Source of the DNA: Oscheius tipulae
Lineage: Eukaryota > Nematoda > Chromadorea > Rhabditida > Rhabditidae
DNA: 64,000 nt
Reading direction: 5' to 3'
Assembly (NCBI GenBank): GCA_037178975.1
Contig: JASJZH010000003.1
Coordinates: 4,464,001-4,528,000, forward strand
The notes under the pieces were generated by a model. The model was not told the DNA's origin, searched no databases, and saw nothing but the letters and a program-made list of their open reading frames with translations. Shown in pieces: positions 1 through 10,935 of the stretch (the first letter of the stretch is position 1; each line of letters begins with the position of its first letter). The translations under genes were made by a program, and so were the position numbers.

Positions 1-2037
1 CATCCCATACCCATACAGGTCTAGTGGTCAACGGGTGGGGATTGCATTGTTGCGTTTTGTCTCTTTTGTTTGACAAGCTGTCAACTGCGAGTTCTTTCGG
101 ACATAGCAAATAGCTCGACTCCAGCGGAGAGTCACAGAGACACGAGCTATTATCACTCTATATTTAGTACTGCGGAGCCGGAGAAAGAACCCTCCGGCTG
201 GATTGTTTTGTTTGATTGGACCGTCCACTTTGCCCGTCTCTATACTCTCACTCCCCCTTCACCGTACCACGACTCTTGATTCTCACTTGACTCCCTCACT
301 ACTAGACTGTACTAGCTGTTTACTCTTCTCTTGCTCTGAAACAAAAACACTCTTCAGAAATCCTTCTACTGGTATTTGCCACTAGTATTATTTCGAGATA
401 TCTCTGAAATTGCTGATTTCCTAATCAGGAAGTCTTCGAAACGTTATTCATGGGTCACATAGTCATACCCTGTAACATGTATTCTCTCCTGGGCTAGAAA
501 CTGTTTCCCAACTCTCATCATACAATGTTTCACAGTATAGTTTAACATTCGTAGTCGGTCGATTGATATACTGATTTCCCACTTATCCTAAATCCCCGGA
601 GGAAGCAGGAACTCTGCTTTTCCCTCAGGTCAGACAAGGCTGGCTCCAGAAGGGAGAGATAGAATTACTTGGAAAGTAAAGGTAAGGTTACACTATTACC
701 CTCTGCCCCTTTCCCAAGACGGCCAATGACTGAGTAAACTGCTCGCGAGTCTCCGTCCAGCAGCTCTCTGTCTCTCGACCAGTCGACGTTACGAAGCCCT
801 TTAGTCAAATACTCAAATAGCACACAGCCTCCTCACTCTGGTCACTTCCAGTTTGTTCGTATTGTGGTCTTAAACCGTTAATTATACAAAAGATCCGGAA
901 TGAGTAGAGTTATTTCGAGAAGGGGATGCCATTCGAGTTGTTTTCACTCTCCCAATCTTCTTCCGTCTCCTCAACAAAGAACAGTTTCATTTTTTTTTGT
1001 GGCCGAAACAATCAATCTTATGTCTGACCTACTTATTGGTTTCTATTGCTCAACATTACCAACTCTCTACTTCTTATAGTTTTGTTTTGATGCACCCGTC
1101 CTTCCAAACCAAAAGATCGTTTCCGGTCATCACCCCTCCCTTCCTCTCTCAACAGAAACATAACTGTTGCAACAACTATCCATCTCCTTAAAGTTCAAGT
1201 AGATGAAATTGTTTTGTCCTTCCCGTTGGGGCTCGTGACAGATAGATGATGTTCCAGTCGAGCTACCGTGACAGGAGCAACATTCTGCCAGAGACGCGTC
1301 TCCCAAACTGACTCGTCTTTGCTTGACTTGCAAAGAGTATGCTGTCACAAAGTACCTTGACAATTAGAGCTTCAGACACACACAGACTTTTGGGCATTAG
1401 AACTAGACCATCCGTCTCTGACAGCTTCGCCGTCCATTTGCCTTCAAAGACGAAATCAAAGTTCTAGAGCGTATCCAAAATTGACTTGCCAACCAATTTA
1501 AGCCATAACTGTTTCTGAACAACAAAACTTCTAGACAACATAATTGGCTCGTTCTTTTTGTGACCACGGACAAACAAACAAATAAACAAATAATAGAATT
1601 TGCCACAGAAACCATCGCGCTTTAGATAGTAGAGATTCCCTTGACAAATAACAAGGACTTCAGAGTAACATCAAAGTTTTTTTTTTCAAGATACGGATCA
1701 TTTTCCTAGAACATTTGAAGTTTATTCCATCTCACTCTCTCGAAGATAGAGCTTCAGCGGTCAGCAGTGTCCCGCGCGATTAGTAGATTATGTGTTTGTA
1801 TTTGACGATTTGTTGACTTTCGTCCCCTACAGAGCCGTCTAGAGAGTGCTTTGATCGCGCAGACGCAGACGACGCTCTAGGCGCACGAATAGTAGTGACA
1901 GTTATGCACACTCAAGTCCCAAAGCTTAGAAGGAAGCTGAAAGATGACAGCTCCGTCTCGATACCCTTCTTTGCTCTCTCTCTTTCCTTTCTGGTCTCAT
2001 TCTTATCGTTTACAGCTTCGAGTAGATGAAATAGAAA
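1..2037. other. Upstream intergenic region with repeat copy
   Basis: I find no convincing coding exon here; the open frames are short and have no recognisable domain. About 1213-1634 holds a full-length inverted copy of the dispersed repeat annotated separately. A TTTACAG at about 2009-2015, about 20 nt before the ATG at 2038, could be the trans-splice or 5'UTR acceptor of the next gene. The rest is probably promoter and 5' flank. Confidence 0.5.
1213..1634 (-). repeat. Dispersed repeat family, full-length copy
   Basis: Read on the minus strand this unit starts with TCTCTACTA, a short gap, then AAAGCG, and ends with GAGCCCCAACGGG. The same two ends and much of the interior recur at about 4659-4955, and partly at 11120-11246, 29271-29420, 33660-33841 and 34737-34870. 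It is about 420 bp with no coding capacity. The TCTCTACTA start followed by TCTGTCTGTCC-type sequence in other copies resembles 5' ends of non-autonomous Helitrons, but I do not see the CTRR 3' terminus, so the class is open. Confidence 0.7.
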
Positions 2038-5000
2038 ATGTCGGACTGCCATCCTGCGCCCTTCGGCTCCAATCTGCTTCTGGCTCCGGCTAGTCAGATT
2101 TCCTCTGATCAACTCAGTACTTTTTCGGCGACGAACACAGATCAGTCTTCGCCTCCTTACTCTGGTCACGACCCACAGGTTTGTTTCATTTTTTTAGACT
2201 GTCTCGAACCTGAAATTCCTTTAGTATTCAACGCCGGAATCTCACTACAATGACCGAGAGTCTCCGTCATCCGACCAGCTGAACATCGATGCGAATCCTT
2301 CCGATTTCTCGCCAGAGGCAGAGACAAGTTCAGACAGAGATGAGTCTCCGGACACGGATTCGACGTCCAGTGGGGCTCATGACAGTGTCGACATCAAAAC
2401 AGAATCAGATACTGTGGATCTTCAACGCGGTAAGTATTGAGAGATAGACAAAAGACATGAGAGTTTCAGAAATCCTCCGTCTTCAAAGTTTCGCGAACAC
2501 GGAAGATACAAAGCCGCCATCTCATTTGAATCTATTAGCTGCTTTTAACAACCAACTGTTGAATACGAAATTCGCCTCGAACTTTTTAGCGGATCAATTG
2601 GCGCCGAAACCGGCCACTCCTACTGTAGCCCAATTGACTTCCACTCTTCCCCAACCGACTCCGGAATCCGCAACCCCGACAAAACGGAAACGACAAAGAA
2701 GGAACCCGGTGTGGCCGTATTTCGATGTAATCGACGGGACAGCCAAATGCAAGCAGTGTCTGTACACGACGAAATCCGTCTTCAGTACCAATCTCAAGGT
2801 TCATTTGAGATCGCATCATCGCTCGGATTATGAGAAGGTTAGTCGACACGCGAGAGAACAAGTGTTTGTGTGTATGGGACATGAATCAGTCCATTGGGGG
2901 TGGGGAACAGAGATCCCTCTGAACTACGCTAGGATTCGTAGTAATGATTATTCCAAGATCGCATGACTCTGATTCGATTGTGTCTCGGTCACGAGAGGAA
3001 GAGAAACAATTCTTTTGCAACAGTAGTAGGTCAATCTCAACTGCTTGACAAGTACTATTCCTCAGAGTGTTTCATGTCACCAAATTCAATAGGAGCGTGA
3101 CAACGATACGAAAGTATACGCGTGTCTTTAACTTTCGATGTTTGCACAGACTAGCAAGTTACGACTTCGAAATGGAAACGTGGCTTGCTCAGCAATGAGC
3201 AAAGCTGTGATAAAGGCTATATATCAGCACAAAAACGAACTGAACTTTTCAATCTGAACGACATTTCACTCTTCGAGATTTCAGGTGATAGCGGCCGAAG
3301 ACGCTCTGAACCTCAACGCTCTTCTGATGAGTGGAAACGCCTCCAAATTCTTGAATCCTGACACAACCCGGAAACGGATTCCGCCAATGACGAGCAGTAT
3401 TTTGATGACCATCAATAAGTGTAAGTCAATCGAGAGGCGGGCACTGACATATTATCAGTTGTCTCTTGTAATACTCCCCTTGGGTAGTTGTCTTTATCTC
3501 GACAGACATTCACGCTCTTGAGACCACTATAAGTGATAAACTCTAGAATGGATTTGCTCGAGTGGCGTGAGTTTTGCGTTAGTATTTACAGCACATCTGA
3601 CTCATATGAATGCTCATACATTTCGTCATGTGAGATCGAGTTGTTTAGAATTAGAAATAATCAACATTGACTGGCAAAAGCAAATGATTTTCTATCAAAT
3701 GCTTACGCTCCTGTACCCACTGCTCTTTCTGCATTTAGAACTGTTTGACTCTCTTCTGACTTGTCTTTTAAACTCTAATCTAGGATAACACTTGGCAGAG
3801 TCCACAGACATCTTGTCAAGTGTTATCTCAGATTAGAGCTGAAAAGACAAGTCAGAAGAGAGTCGAAATGTGTCGCAGACGGATGCATTTTCCCAATGGT
3901 AAAGGTAGAATGATAACTAACAATAAATTCGAGTCTAGTTCAAAGTAAACCTACTACAGTTTGCAGTACAACTTTCAAGCACAGTTTCTTAATACCTATC
4001 TTCAGTGGCCAATCAACAGAATGAAGACAATCCACTCCACTCCGTCCTGAGACAGACTCTCGCAGCCGGAACCATGCAACAACTTCAGCAACAGATGGTA
4101 GTTTCTCTCTCAATGGAACATCTAATAATGAAAGTTCAGGCTCAACAGCAGCAGCAAAAGCCAGCCCAGATTCCTTTGAATGCTGCTAATTTGGCCGCCC
4201 TGAACAACTTGGCTCGTCTCAACCAAAACGGAACTGCACAAGGTGATTTTTGCTTCATCACAGTATATAACAATTATGCTCTTTTAACAATTGACTCTCA
4301 CAGTGATGTATAAGCCATGACGCGGATACGCAGAAGTTCTTTTGTTGGGGGTGGGATGACGACAATTAGACACAGGTCAACTTACTCAGTAGAAACTTCT
4401 GGATTACGTTTCGTACAAAACCACTTGTTTTGAGTACATTCGCCCCTTTTAAAAAGCAGTCATAGTTTACTCTTTTTAAATATTGCAAAATGCTTCGTCA
4501 AACATGTTTAATGAACCGATTTTTTTTGCATCGCAACATCCTTATCAGATCGCCCTTTGTCGAGTAAAAGATAGTGAGCAAGGACAAGGTATCGCTAGCT
4601 TTGTCTGACAATGAACTCAAAGTTAGGATTGATCTAATACTTATTTGTAGTGATTACTTCTCTACTACTAAAGCGCAATGGTGTCCGTCTGCCTGTCCGT
4701 CCGTTCGTCACCACGAGAAAAAAGCTGGCATGTCAATAATTAAGTTGACAAGTCAGCTTTTGGGGAAACTTGGGAACTATTGGATGCTAAGTCAAGGCTC
4801 GGAAGCCCTAATTGTCAAATCGTCACAGCTACTTTGTGACAGCAATTACTCTTTGCAAGTCAAGCAAAGACGAGTTTGGGAGATGCGTCTCTAGGAGAAC
4901 GTTGTCCCTTTCACGGTAGCTTGACTGGAACAGCATCTACCTGTCACGAGCCCCAACGGGTTTAGAGAAATTTCGAGAAACTGACTGTTACAGAGCCACG

Positions 5001-7308
5001 AGACATGTCACAAAGTATACAGACTTATCGAACTATTCGCCTCGATTTTATCATCAGTCGCGAGATACGGGAACAAAGTTTCCACATCAGATATTGATAC
5101 AAGTATTGCAGTGCCGTCGCTGCCCACAATGGCCGGAGCTGATTCACTATTCAGTCAGTTTAACTTCGCCAACGTGAAACAGGGTATCTTTGTTTCATTT
5201 ATCCGATAGTAATAAGAAACTTCAGAAGTTGGTACTGCTCCTCACGGAACAGATCCGAATGGAATGCCGCAGCCGAAGAGACGACGACTGAGAAGACATC
5301 CGGTCTGGATGTTCTTCAGAGATCTGGAAGACAGAGTAAGAGTCGAGTCTTTATAAGCAGACAACCAATTAACAGATGGTCGGCTGTATCAACTGCAACT
5401 TCCGTACGGGTTCGGCCTTCAGCACAAACCTGAAAATGCATCTAAAGGCGCATCACAAAGACGACTACGAGCGGGTAAGTCGATCGATTGTCGTCACCTC
5501 GTAAAACTTGTCTCAATCCTAATATTTGGCCACATAGGCAAGCCTTTATCAGTCAGAGTCTCCGTCTCTGACAATCAAACTAGTATTTCCCGACGATAAG
5601 GGATCTTTTGCAGGTACTCAAACTTGAGGACGACATGAGAATGGAAGAGGGTATTCCGAACAACAAAATCAAGTCGGAACTCATTGATTACATTCGAGGA
5701 GGAGGAAATGCCTCCACACCACCCAGCATCAACTCGGCCATTCCGAAACCATCTCCACTTGTGCAGCAGTTTATTAGTCAGACTATGGCTGGTCGAACAG
5801 GACCTCCTACTCCAAAGAAGGACAACGTCGACGACGATCCGTTCAACGGAATGTCTATGTCGGACAAGCTGGCGGCTCTTGTCGGATTGACACCGGCTGC
5901 TGGAAGGGTCGAGGGAGAGGTTCAGGACGAAAAACCTCTTTTGGTAGGCGAGGATAGTGCTCAAAATACTGATCCGATTTCAGAACCCACTGGAAGAGTT
6001 CAAGAGAACGTTTTTGGCAGCCAACATGGGTCTTCAGCCACCCCCACAGGAACAGACACTGATCAGTCTCAACGGTACAATTCTTCATTCCGACGCTAAG
6101 TCGACTTCGTCTGCTTCGACAGATGTCAGCGGGGAAGACAAGAAGACAGAACGTGATCGTGCTCTGGCCAAGTTTTGGGTCGAGCAGGGCGGAAACGATG
6201 AACTTCTCAGCAATGATGTCTTCAAGGTATGTTTTTGAATTATTGGACAAAGAAACAAACCCTTGATGTGTGTGTTGGCGTGCTTGTCTTTCCGGTTTAT
6301 GTTGTGTCTCATCGTTTTCCTCTTCCCGATGTCTTCCACTACTAACTCACTCTATCGCTTTCCTATCCTAGATTCTGTTCGATTCACTAATACCCGAAGA
6401 AACCAAAGAAGAGAACGAGGAAGAGCAAGAGGAAACATCGTCGTCGATTCCGTCCCCCGGTCCCTCAAATCCTAGTGTCTCGACAGACTATCTCCCAACT
6501 TCCACCTGTTTCGAGATCTCAACTCTGACTTATGAGAGTCTCTTCGACTCACTGTCCTCATTTGAGAAGTCTCTCGGATTGTCAGAAGCCAGTGCATGTA
6601 TCATTCTGACGGATCTGTTGAAGAGTTCGGCCAAGACCGATTCGGAAAGAGCGACTGTAAAAACAGTATGTGCTGGTCTGGAGAAGATTGCTTCGCTCGA
6701 ATTTGAAAGGGATAAACAAGAAAGGATGAGAAAACTCGTCTCGGAGAAGATGAAGCTGAAAAGACTTTTTGAGACTCCAGACCAGAGAGCTCAGAGGCTA
6801 GAACGAATGAGGGCACGATATCGCTCCACTAGAACAGGAGAGACTGGTATGAAGAAGGAGAAGACTGATGAGGAGACAGAGTCGGCGAAGGAGGAGAGAT
6901 TGAAAAAGTTGAGAGAGTATCAACGACGACGCTTAGAAAGGGAATTGCCGGAGCAAAGGGAACGACGACTGGCCAAAATGAGGATGAACCAAAAACTGAG
7001 GAGAGAACGACAAAGCAAAGAAAAAGAAATGTCGGGAGGACTCGTAAGTGTTTCCTAAGTTAACAGTCTAATCTTGTGTTGGTGGTGGTGTGCTTGCTCT
7101 TTGCACGAGTCTTTCTAATTCAAAGCACTTCACTTCCAAAAGCGCTATTTTCGTCTGATTCAAAAGTGAACTGAATTGCGGAAACAACACATAGAGTCAA
7201 GTTTCAAAAAACAATTTTCAGGATCTGCTTCGAGCTTTGGCTCCTGATTACGATATGCCCGATGCCTCGCATCTGGCTGCTCTCGTCGACGAAGACCAAC
7301 TCAACTAA
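2038..7308 (+). CDS. Nuclear protein with two BED zinc fingers and STPR-like repeats
   Basis: Thirteen exons join in frame to 892 aa: 2038-2178, 2225-2429, 2470-2837, 3285-3420, 4006-4097, 4140-4242, 5091-5183, 5226-5335, 5376-5474, 5614-5943, 5984-6226, 6372-7043 and 7222-7308. BED finger 1 (about residues 195-238) has NPVWPYF, CKQC and H-x4-H; finger 2 (about 395-449) has HPVWMFF, CINC and H-x4-H. Both follow a basic patch (KRKRQRR, RRRLRR) and their conserved FSTNLK core is shared, suggesting internal duplication. Between them is a Gln-rich stretch. Residues about 774-851 are very basic and match the 23-residue STPR DNA-binding repeat known from Bombyx FMBP-1 (TPDQRAQRLERMRARYR, LPEQRERRLAKMR). 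It is probably a chromatin-bound transcription regulator. The start follows a TTTACAG acceptor. The intron at 4243-5090 holds a dispersed repeat, the one at 3421-4005 a long hairpin. The family is firm; its role is unknown. Confidence 0.85.
3744..3867. repeat. Long intronic hairpin
   Basis: Positions 3744-3796 are nearly perfectly complementary to 3816-3867, separated by a loop of about 20 nt. The arms contain GACTCTCTTCTGACTTGTCTTTT and its reverse complement with a few mismatches. It lies in the sense orientation within an intron of the BED/STPR gene, so it would be transcribed as a stem of about 50 bp. It could be a hairpin-siRNA or miRNA-like precursor, or a very small foldback element. 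Confidence 0.75.
4659..4955 (+). repeat. Dispersed repeat family copy in intron
   Basis: This copy begins TCTCTACTACTAAAGCGCAATGG, carries a pyrimidine-rich CCGTCTGCCTGTCC run, and ends GAGCCCCAACGGG. It is shorter than the 1213-1634 copy but shares its last 150 bp almost base for base. It lies inside the 4243-5090 intron of the BED/STPR gene. Confidence 0.75.
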
Positions 7309-7819
7309 AAAGCCCCTTAGTTTTCCCACTTTTAGCCTTTCTAGTAGATTTTCTAAGAAACAAATTTCTATTCTAACTTATTGGCCTCCTCTCGCCGTGC
7401 GCAAGTCTTTCAACTTTGGGAATCTCCCCTGTGTCCTTCCGCCGCCGCTTTTCCTCAAAACCGCTGCAATAGCCCCTCCCTCCCTATTCTTTCACTTTTG
7501 CGTACCCTTCTGACTCTTTGCTACCCTCGTTGTCTTTTCTATGCATCGATTCTTTCTAACTTTGTTTGTACATTCAGTGTGTGGTCTTCTTCCCCAAAAG
7601 CTCTTCGGTACTGCCGACGTGCACTCCGGTTCAAAATTTCTATGCATCGATAAAAAGTGTGTATTTCTCAGGAAATGCGAGCCATACCCGCCCCTTCACC
7701 CAAGCCTTCACTCTGTAGCCTTTTCTCTAGTAGAGAGACATAACACTTTATATTCTGAACACCGATCAGAGGTGTCCGAGTTTGTCAATAAACTGTTTTT
7801 AATCGGCTTTGTACACTTA
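7309..7819. other. Convergent 3' intergenic region
   Basis: This interval lies between the stop of the BED/STPR gene and the stop of the MAP kinase gene. It is pyrimidine-rich and has no supported exon; it probably holds both 3' UTRs. A GTCAATAAACTG motif near 7784-7795 contains an AATAAA-type signal in the plus orientation. Confidence 0.45.
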
Positions 7820-10326
7820 TTACATTTCTTCAAACGGCTCTACAGAAAAGTTGAGGATTTCGTCCCATATGATCCGTTTCCATTCATTCAACGACTTGTC
7901 CTCGATGAACTGCCAATCGGCCAATGGTTCCTCCTCGGGCACATGCCAGCCCTCGAAATATGAGTGTTCTAATGCTCCTTCCACGGTCAGTCTAAATGAG
8001 ATTTGCTCGAGAGCAAGGCTATACCACCTTTCGTCCGGGTCGAGAACCAACATCTTATCCAAGAAGTCGGCAAACTCTTTGCCATACTGTTGGTAGGTCT
8101 TTTGAAAGTCTCTCCGATGATAATGAGCAAAACTTTCGAGAAGTTTCCGCAGTTCCTGATCGTTTTCCCGTTCAATCTGTAAAATAAAAGTGGAATAAAA
8201 GGTGAAAATACCTTGTCTAAAAGTTGTTCGGATGGACTGCCGACGATCTCGATTATGGATGTGTACAGCAGTGTTTCTGAAAGCATTTTGTGCTATCGAA
8301 GTTGTTCTTACCATTGTCTCCAGTGAAGATGGGCGACAGCTGCATGATCTCTCCTGCTATGCAACCAATGGACCAAAGGTCCGCTGAAAATATTATATCT
8401 GGGTAATTATTGGCTTCACAAATAATTTTCACTTTTTCAAATGCAAAAATTTATTGACTTCCAAACAACTTTTTCATTCGTTGTAATCACCATTATGTTG
8501 CACCACGTCTGCCCATTTCACGGGTAGCTTACGGATGCCACGCTCGTAGAACATCTCGGGTTTCGAGGCGAAGAAGTTTGTCAACTAGGTTTTGAGTGCG
8601 GAAATGTTGTCCTCCAATGTTGTTGGTGAGTCCGGAACAGATAATAGTCATAAGGTACAATGTTCGGACTCTAAGGAGAATGGTATAGAATCTCCCAACC
8701 TAGGCGTGGATCTTGGAGCGAGTGAGTTTTGCAACATGGGGACGCGCGTTGTCCATCTGCAGGATGACCTTCGACTTCAGCGGCCATTTCTGACGAAGTG
8801 CAACGGCAACCTTTTCAAGTTGCTGGCTGTATATGATGGCCGTAAGGGTAGTTCCAGCATCCAGCAGTTCTCAGTCCCCTTCGATATCCCAGAAATACGG
8901 AGAAAATAGCATAATCGTATTTTGATGGGTGTCGGGTTTCACATCAGGGCTTGATGTCTGCTCTGGACCCACTCATTGACGCTTCCTTCGTACGTACCCA
9001 CTTCTCGTCTCCCGTGACCAGGCGTGGCAAAAAGGACTTCTTTTCATACCTGGACAGGCGAGAATGGGCGACGAACACTTCTGCCGCTTCTGGGCGTCAC
9101 TGAGGTCATGCGGCAACCACGTGTCCAGTTTCTTCGTAAATCTCAATTGCTTCAAACGATGTTCTACTTCTCAACTTTCCAGCGAAAGTTGTTGGTTGGC
9201 TTGACCTTGGCTCACCATCGACGTTTTTGTCCCCAGACCGAAAGCGATGGAACCATAACTGGCATACCCTCATAGACATCGTCCCTTGGCCATAAACATC
9301 GTTGCTATCAGCCGCCGTTTAGGCTCCATTCGTGCCTTTGAGGGACTCATTCGACATGACATGTCGCAGATGATAGGGGGCAGGTCATCAATAGTCCGGA
9401 TTAAAACGAAAAGAGAACAAGTTACAAAAAGCGAAAAGACTTATTTGCCAACCCAATACATGCCTACCAGGAGTTGAGTAGTTTCCAACTTTCCAGTAGA
9501 TCGTTTCGGGACTTCTGTACCTCTTGGTGGTCACACACTCCGTCATCTGCGATTCGTGTCCATCGAGAGATCGTGCTAGTCCGAAGTCGAGAACCGTAAG
9601 GGTACAGTCTCCTCTCAAAGCTGAAGTTTTAGGTGACTGAATTTAAGAAACGAACCAAGATTCTCAGGTTTCAGGTCGCGGTGAATTATTTTGACAGAGT
9701 GTAAGTACTTCACGGCAATTAGCAGCTGATAAATTATGGCATTTATCTGCCGCATATCGAGCAGTCTTTTTCCCGCCTTCCGCTCATTTTTCAGAACCTG
9801 AGCTAGGCAAGTTCCAGCATAAATGGACACAACATATCTGGAATTATTCCGGGAAGAAGTGTAAATCTGAAGCTTACATTTCCTTCAGATCTTCTGCTCG
9901 AGGATCAGGGCTGTACAGATCGAAAGCTCTGATTAAATTGTCGTGGCGGATCAGCTGAAGCAATTTGATTTCTCGATACAGGCGACGAGCCTAGAAATCT
10001 GTTAAATACCTCATCTCAATATGGAACTAACCTGACGATCATCAGAAAAGGGATTTTTGAATCTCTTGATTGCCACACTGTGACACACAGACCCGTTTGC
10101 TCCTTTGCACTGGACTTCAGTTCTTCTGCAAATAGAACCTTGTACTTCTGTTGAGAGTTTTTTTCTTTTATGCAACCAGAAAGAAAACTCACACAACATT
10201 TCCATAGGAGCCACCACCAACATAAGACAGAGAAGGCGAATACTCTTTGGGGATTGCAAAGGTGAGAGTGTGATTGGGAAGAATATTCACCAAGATGTGG
10301 TGAAAACATCTGCTCCTATCAGTCAT
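7820..10326 (-). CDS. Divergent p38-like MAP kinase with TEC activation motif
   Basis: Nine minus-strand exons join in frame to 301 aa: 10326-10193, 10125-10032, 9990-9878, 9837-9656, 9620-9468, 8383-8312, 8276-8212, 8176-8028 and 7991-7820. Kinase motifs occur in order: VGGGSYGNV loop, VAIKRF lysine, HRDLKPENL catalytic loop, DFGLARS, YRSPE, and ADLWSIGC. The C-terminus (EPLADWQFIEDKSLNEWK, then DEILNF) matches the p38 common-docking tail. The MAPK T-x-Y switch is T-E-C, so tyrosine phosphorylation is not possible, and the usual TRWYRAPE is TKRYRSPE. It would phosphorylate Ser/Thr-Pro substrates if active; lysine, HRD and DFG are all present. The intron between exons 5 and 6 contains a mariner relic, and the last intron is only 36 nt. 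I chose the first in-frame ATG; a longer N-terminus is possible. Confidence 0.85.
8474..9345 (-). pseudogene. Degenerate mariner transposase
   Basis: The minus strand encodes mariner-family pieces in shifting frames: CQLWFHRFRSGDKN in the N-terminal DNA-binding part, KLDTWLPHDLSDAQK, TGDEKWVR (first catalytic Asp), QMDNARPHVAKLT (second Asp), a PYDYYLFR segment (third Asp), and the C-terminal FYERGIRKLPVKWADVV ending at a TGA (8476-8474). Several frameshifts, stops and an internal deletion make it inactive. It sits in an intron of the MAP kinase gene in the same orientation. I could not define terminal inverted repeats, so the outer limits are approximate. Confidence 0.88.
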
Positions 10327-10935
10327 CTTTATTCTGCAACGGATTGGTAACTAATAACAAACTCTTTGGTACCGGTCATTGAGCATTGTTTGAGGTAGAC
10401 GGAGAGACCAAAATTTGAGAGTTCCACATAGATATATGACAGGGAAAGTGGTGCTAAAGCTACACTGACGGGATGGTTCACGGGATGAAGACACACGGGA
10501 CGTAACGATAACAAACAAACGGCGCTGCTGACTCTCCCCAACGGCTAGTGACTTCTTTTCAAGACCCGTCTCTCTATTTTCTATACAGAACTACGTAGAT
10601 CTCTCATTGTCAGTCAGAGAGCTTCAAAAACAAAGGTAGACTACAAGCTTTGTTAGGTATAGAACAGGTAAGACGTTTGATTTTGGGAACTTATTGCAAA
10701 CTGACAGAGTCCAACTCCATTGAAACTTTGTTAGAATACCCTCAGAAAAAATATCTTTTCCAATTGATCCTTTGTCCCGTCCTATGACATCATTGCGTCT
10801 CGATTGTGCAATCGGGGGCGGGGCCACGTCGCGGCCGCTGCAGCCACGATAATTCTGTCCATTTCTGCCTCAACATCACTTTCTTGTCCTCTTCTCTCCT
10901 TTTCTTGTCAATGACTCGTGTTTTAGCAAGCAAAA
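10327..10935. promoter_or_regulatory. Divergent promoter region, kinase and bZIP genes
   Basis: This is the gap between the diverging MAP kinase and bZIP genes. At 10785-10799 is TGACATCATTGCGTC (ATF/CRE-like half-sites), at 10801-10814 CGATTGTGCAATCG (fits the C/EBP consensus RTTGYGCAAY), and at about 10814-10823 a GC box (GGGGGCGGGG). They cluster 110-150 nt upstream of the bZIP start codon, a suitable distance for a core promoter. Function is inferred only. Confidence 0.45.
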
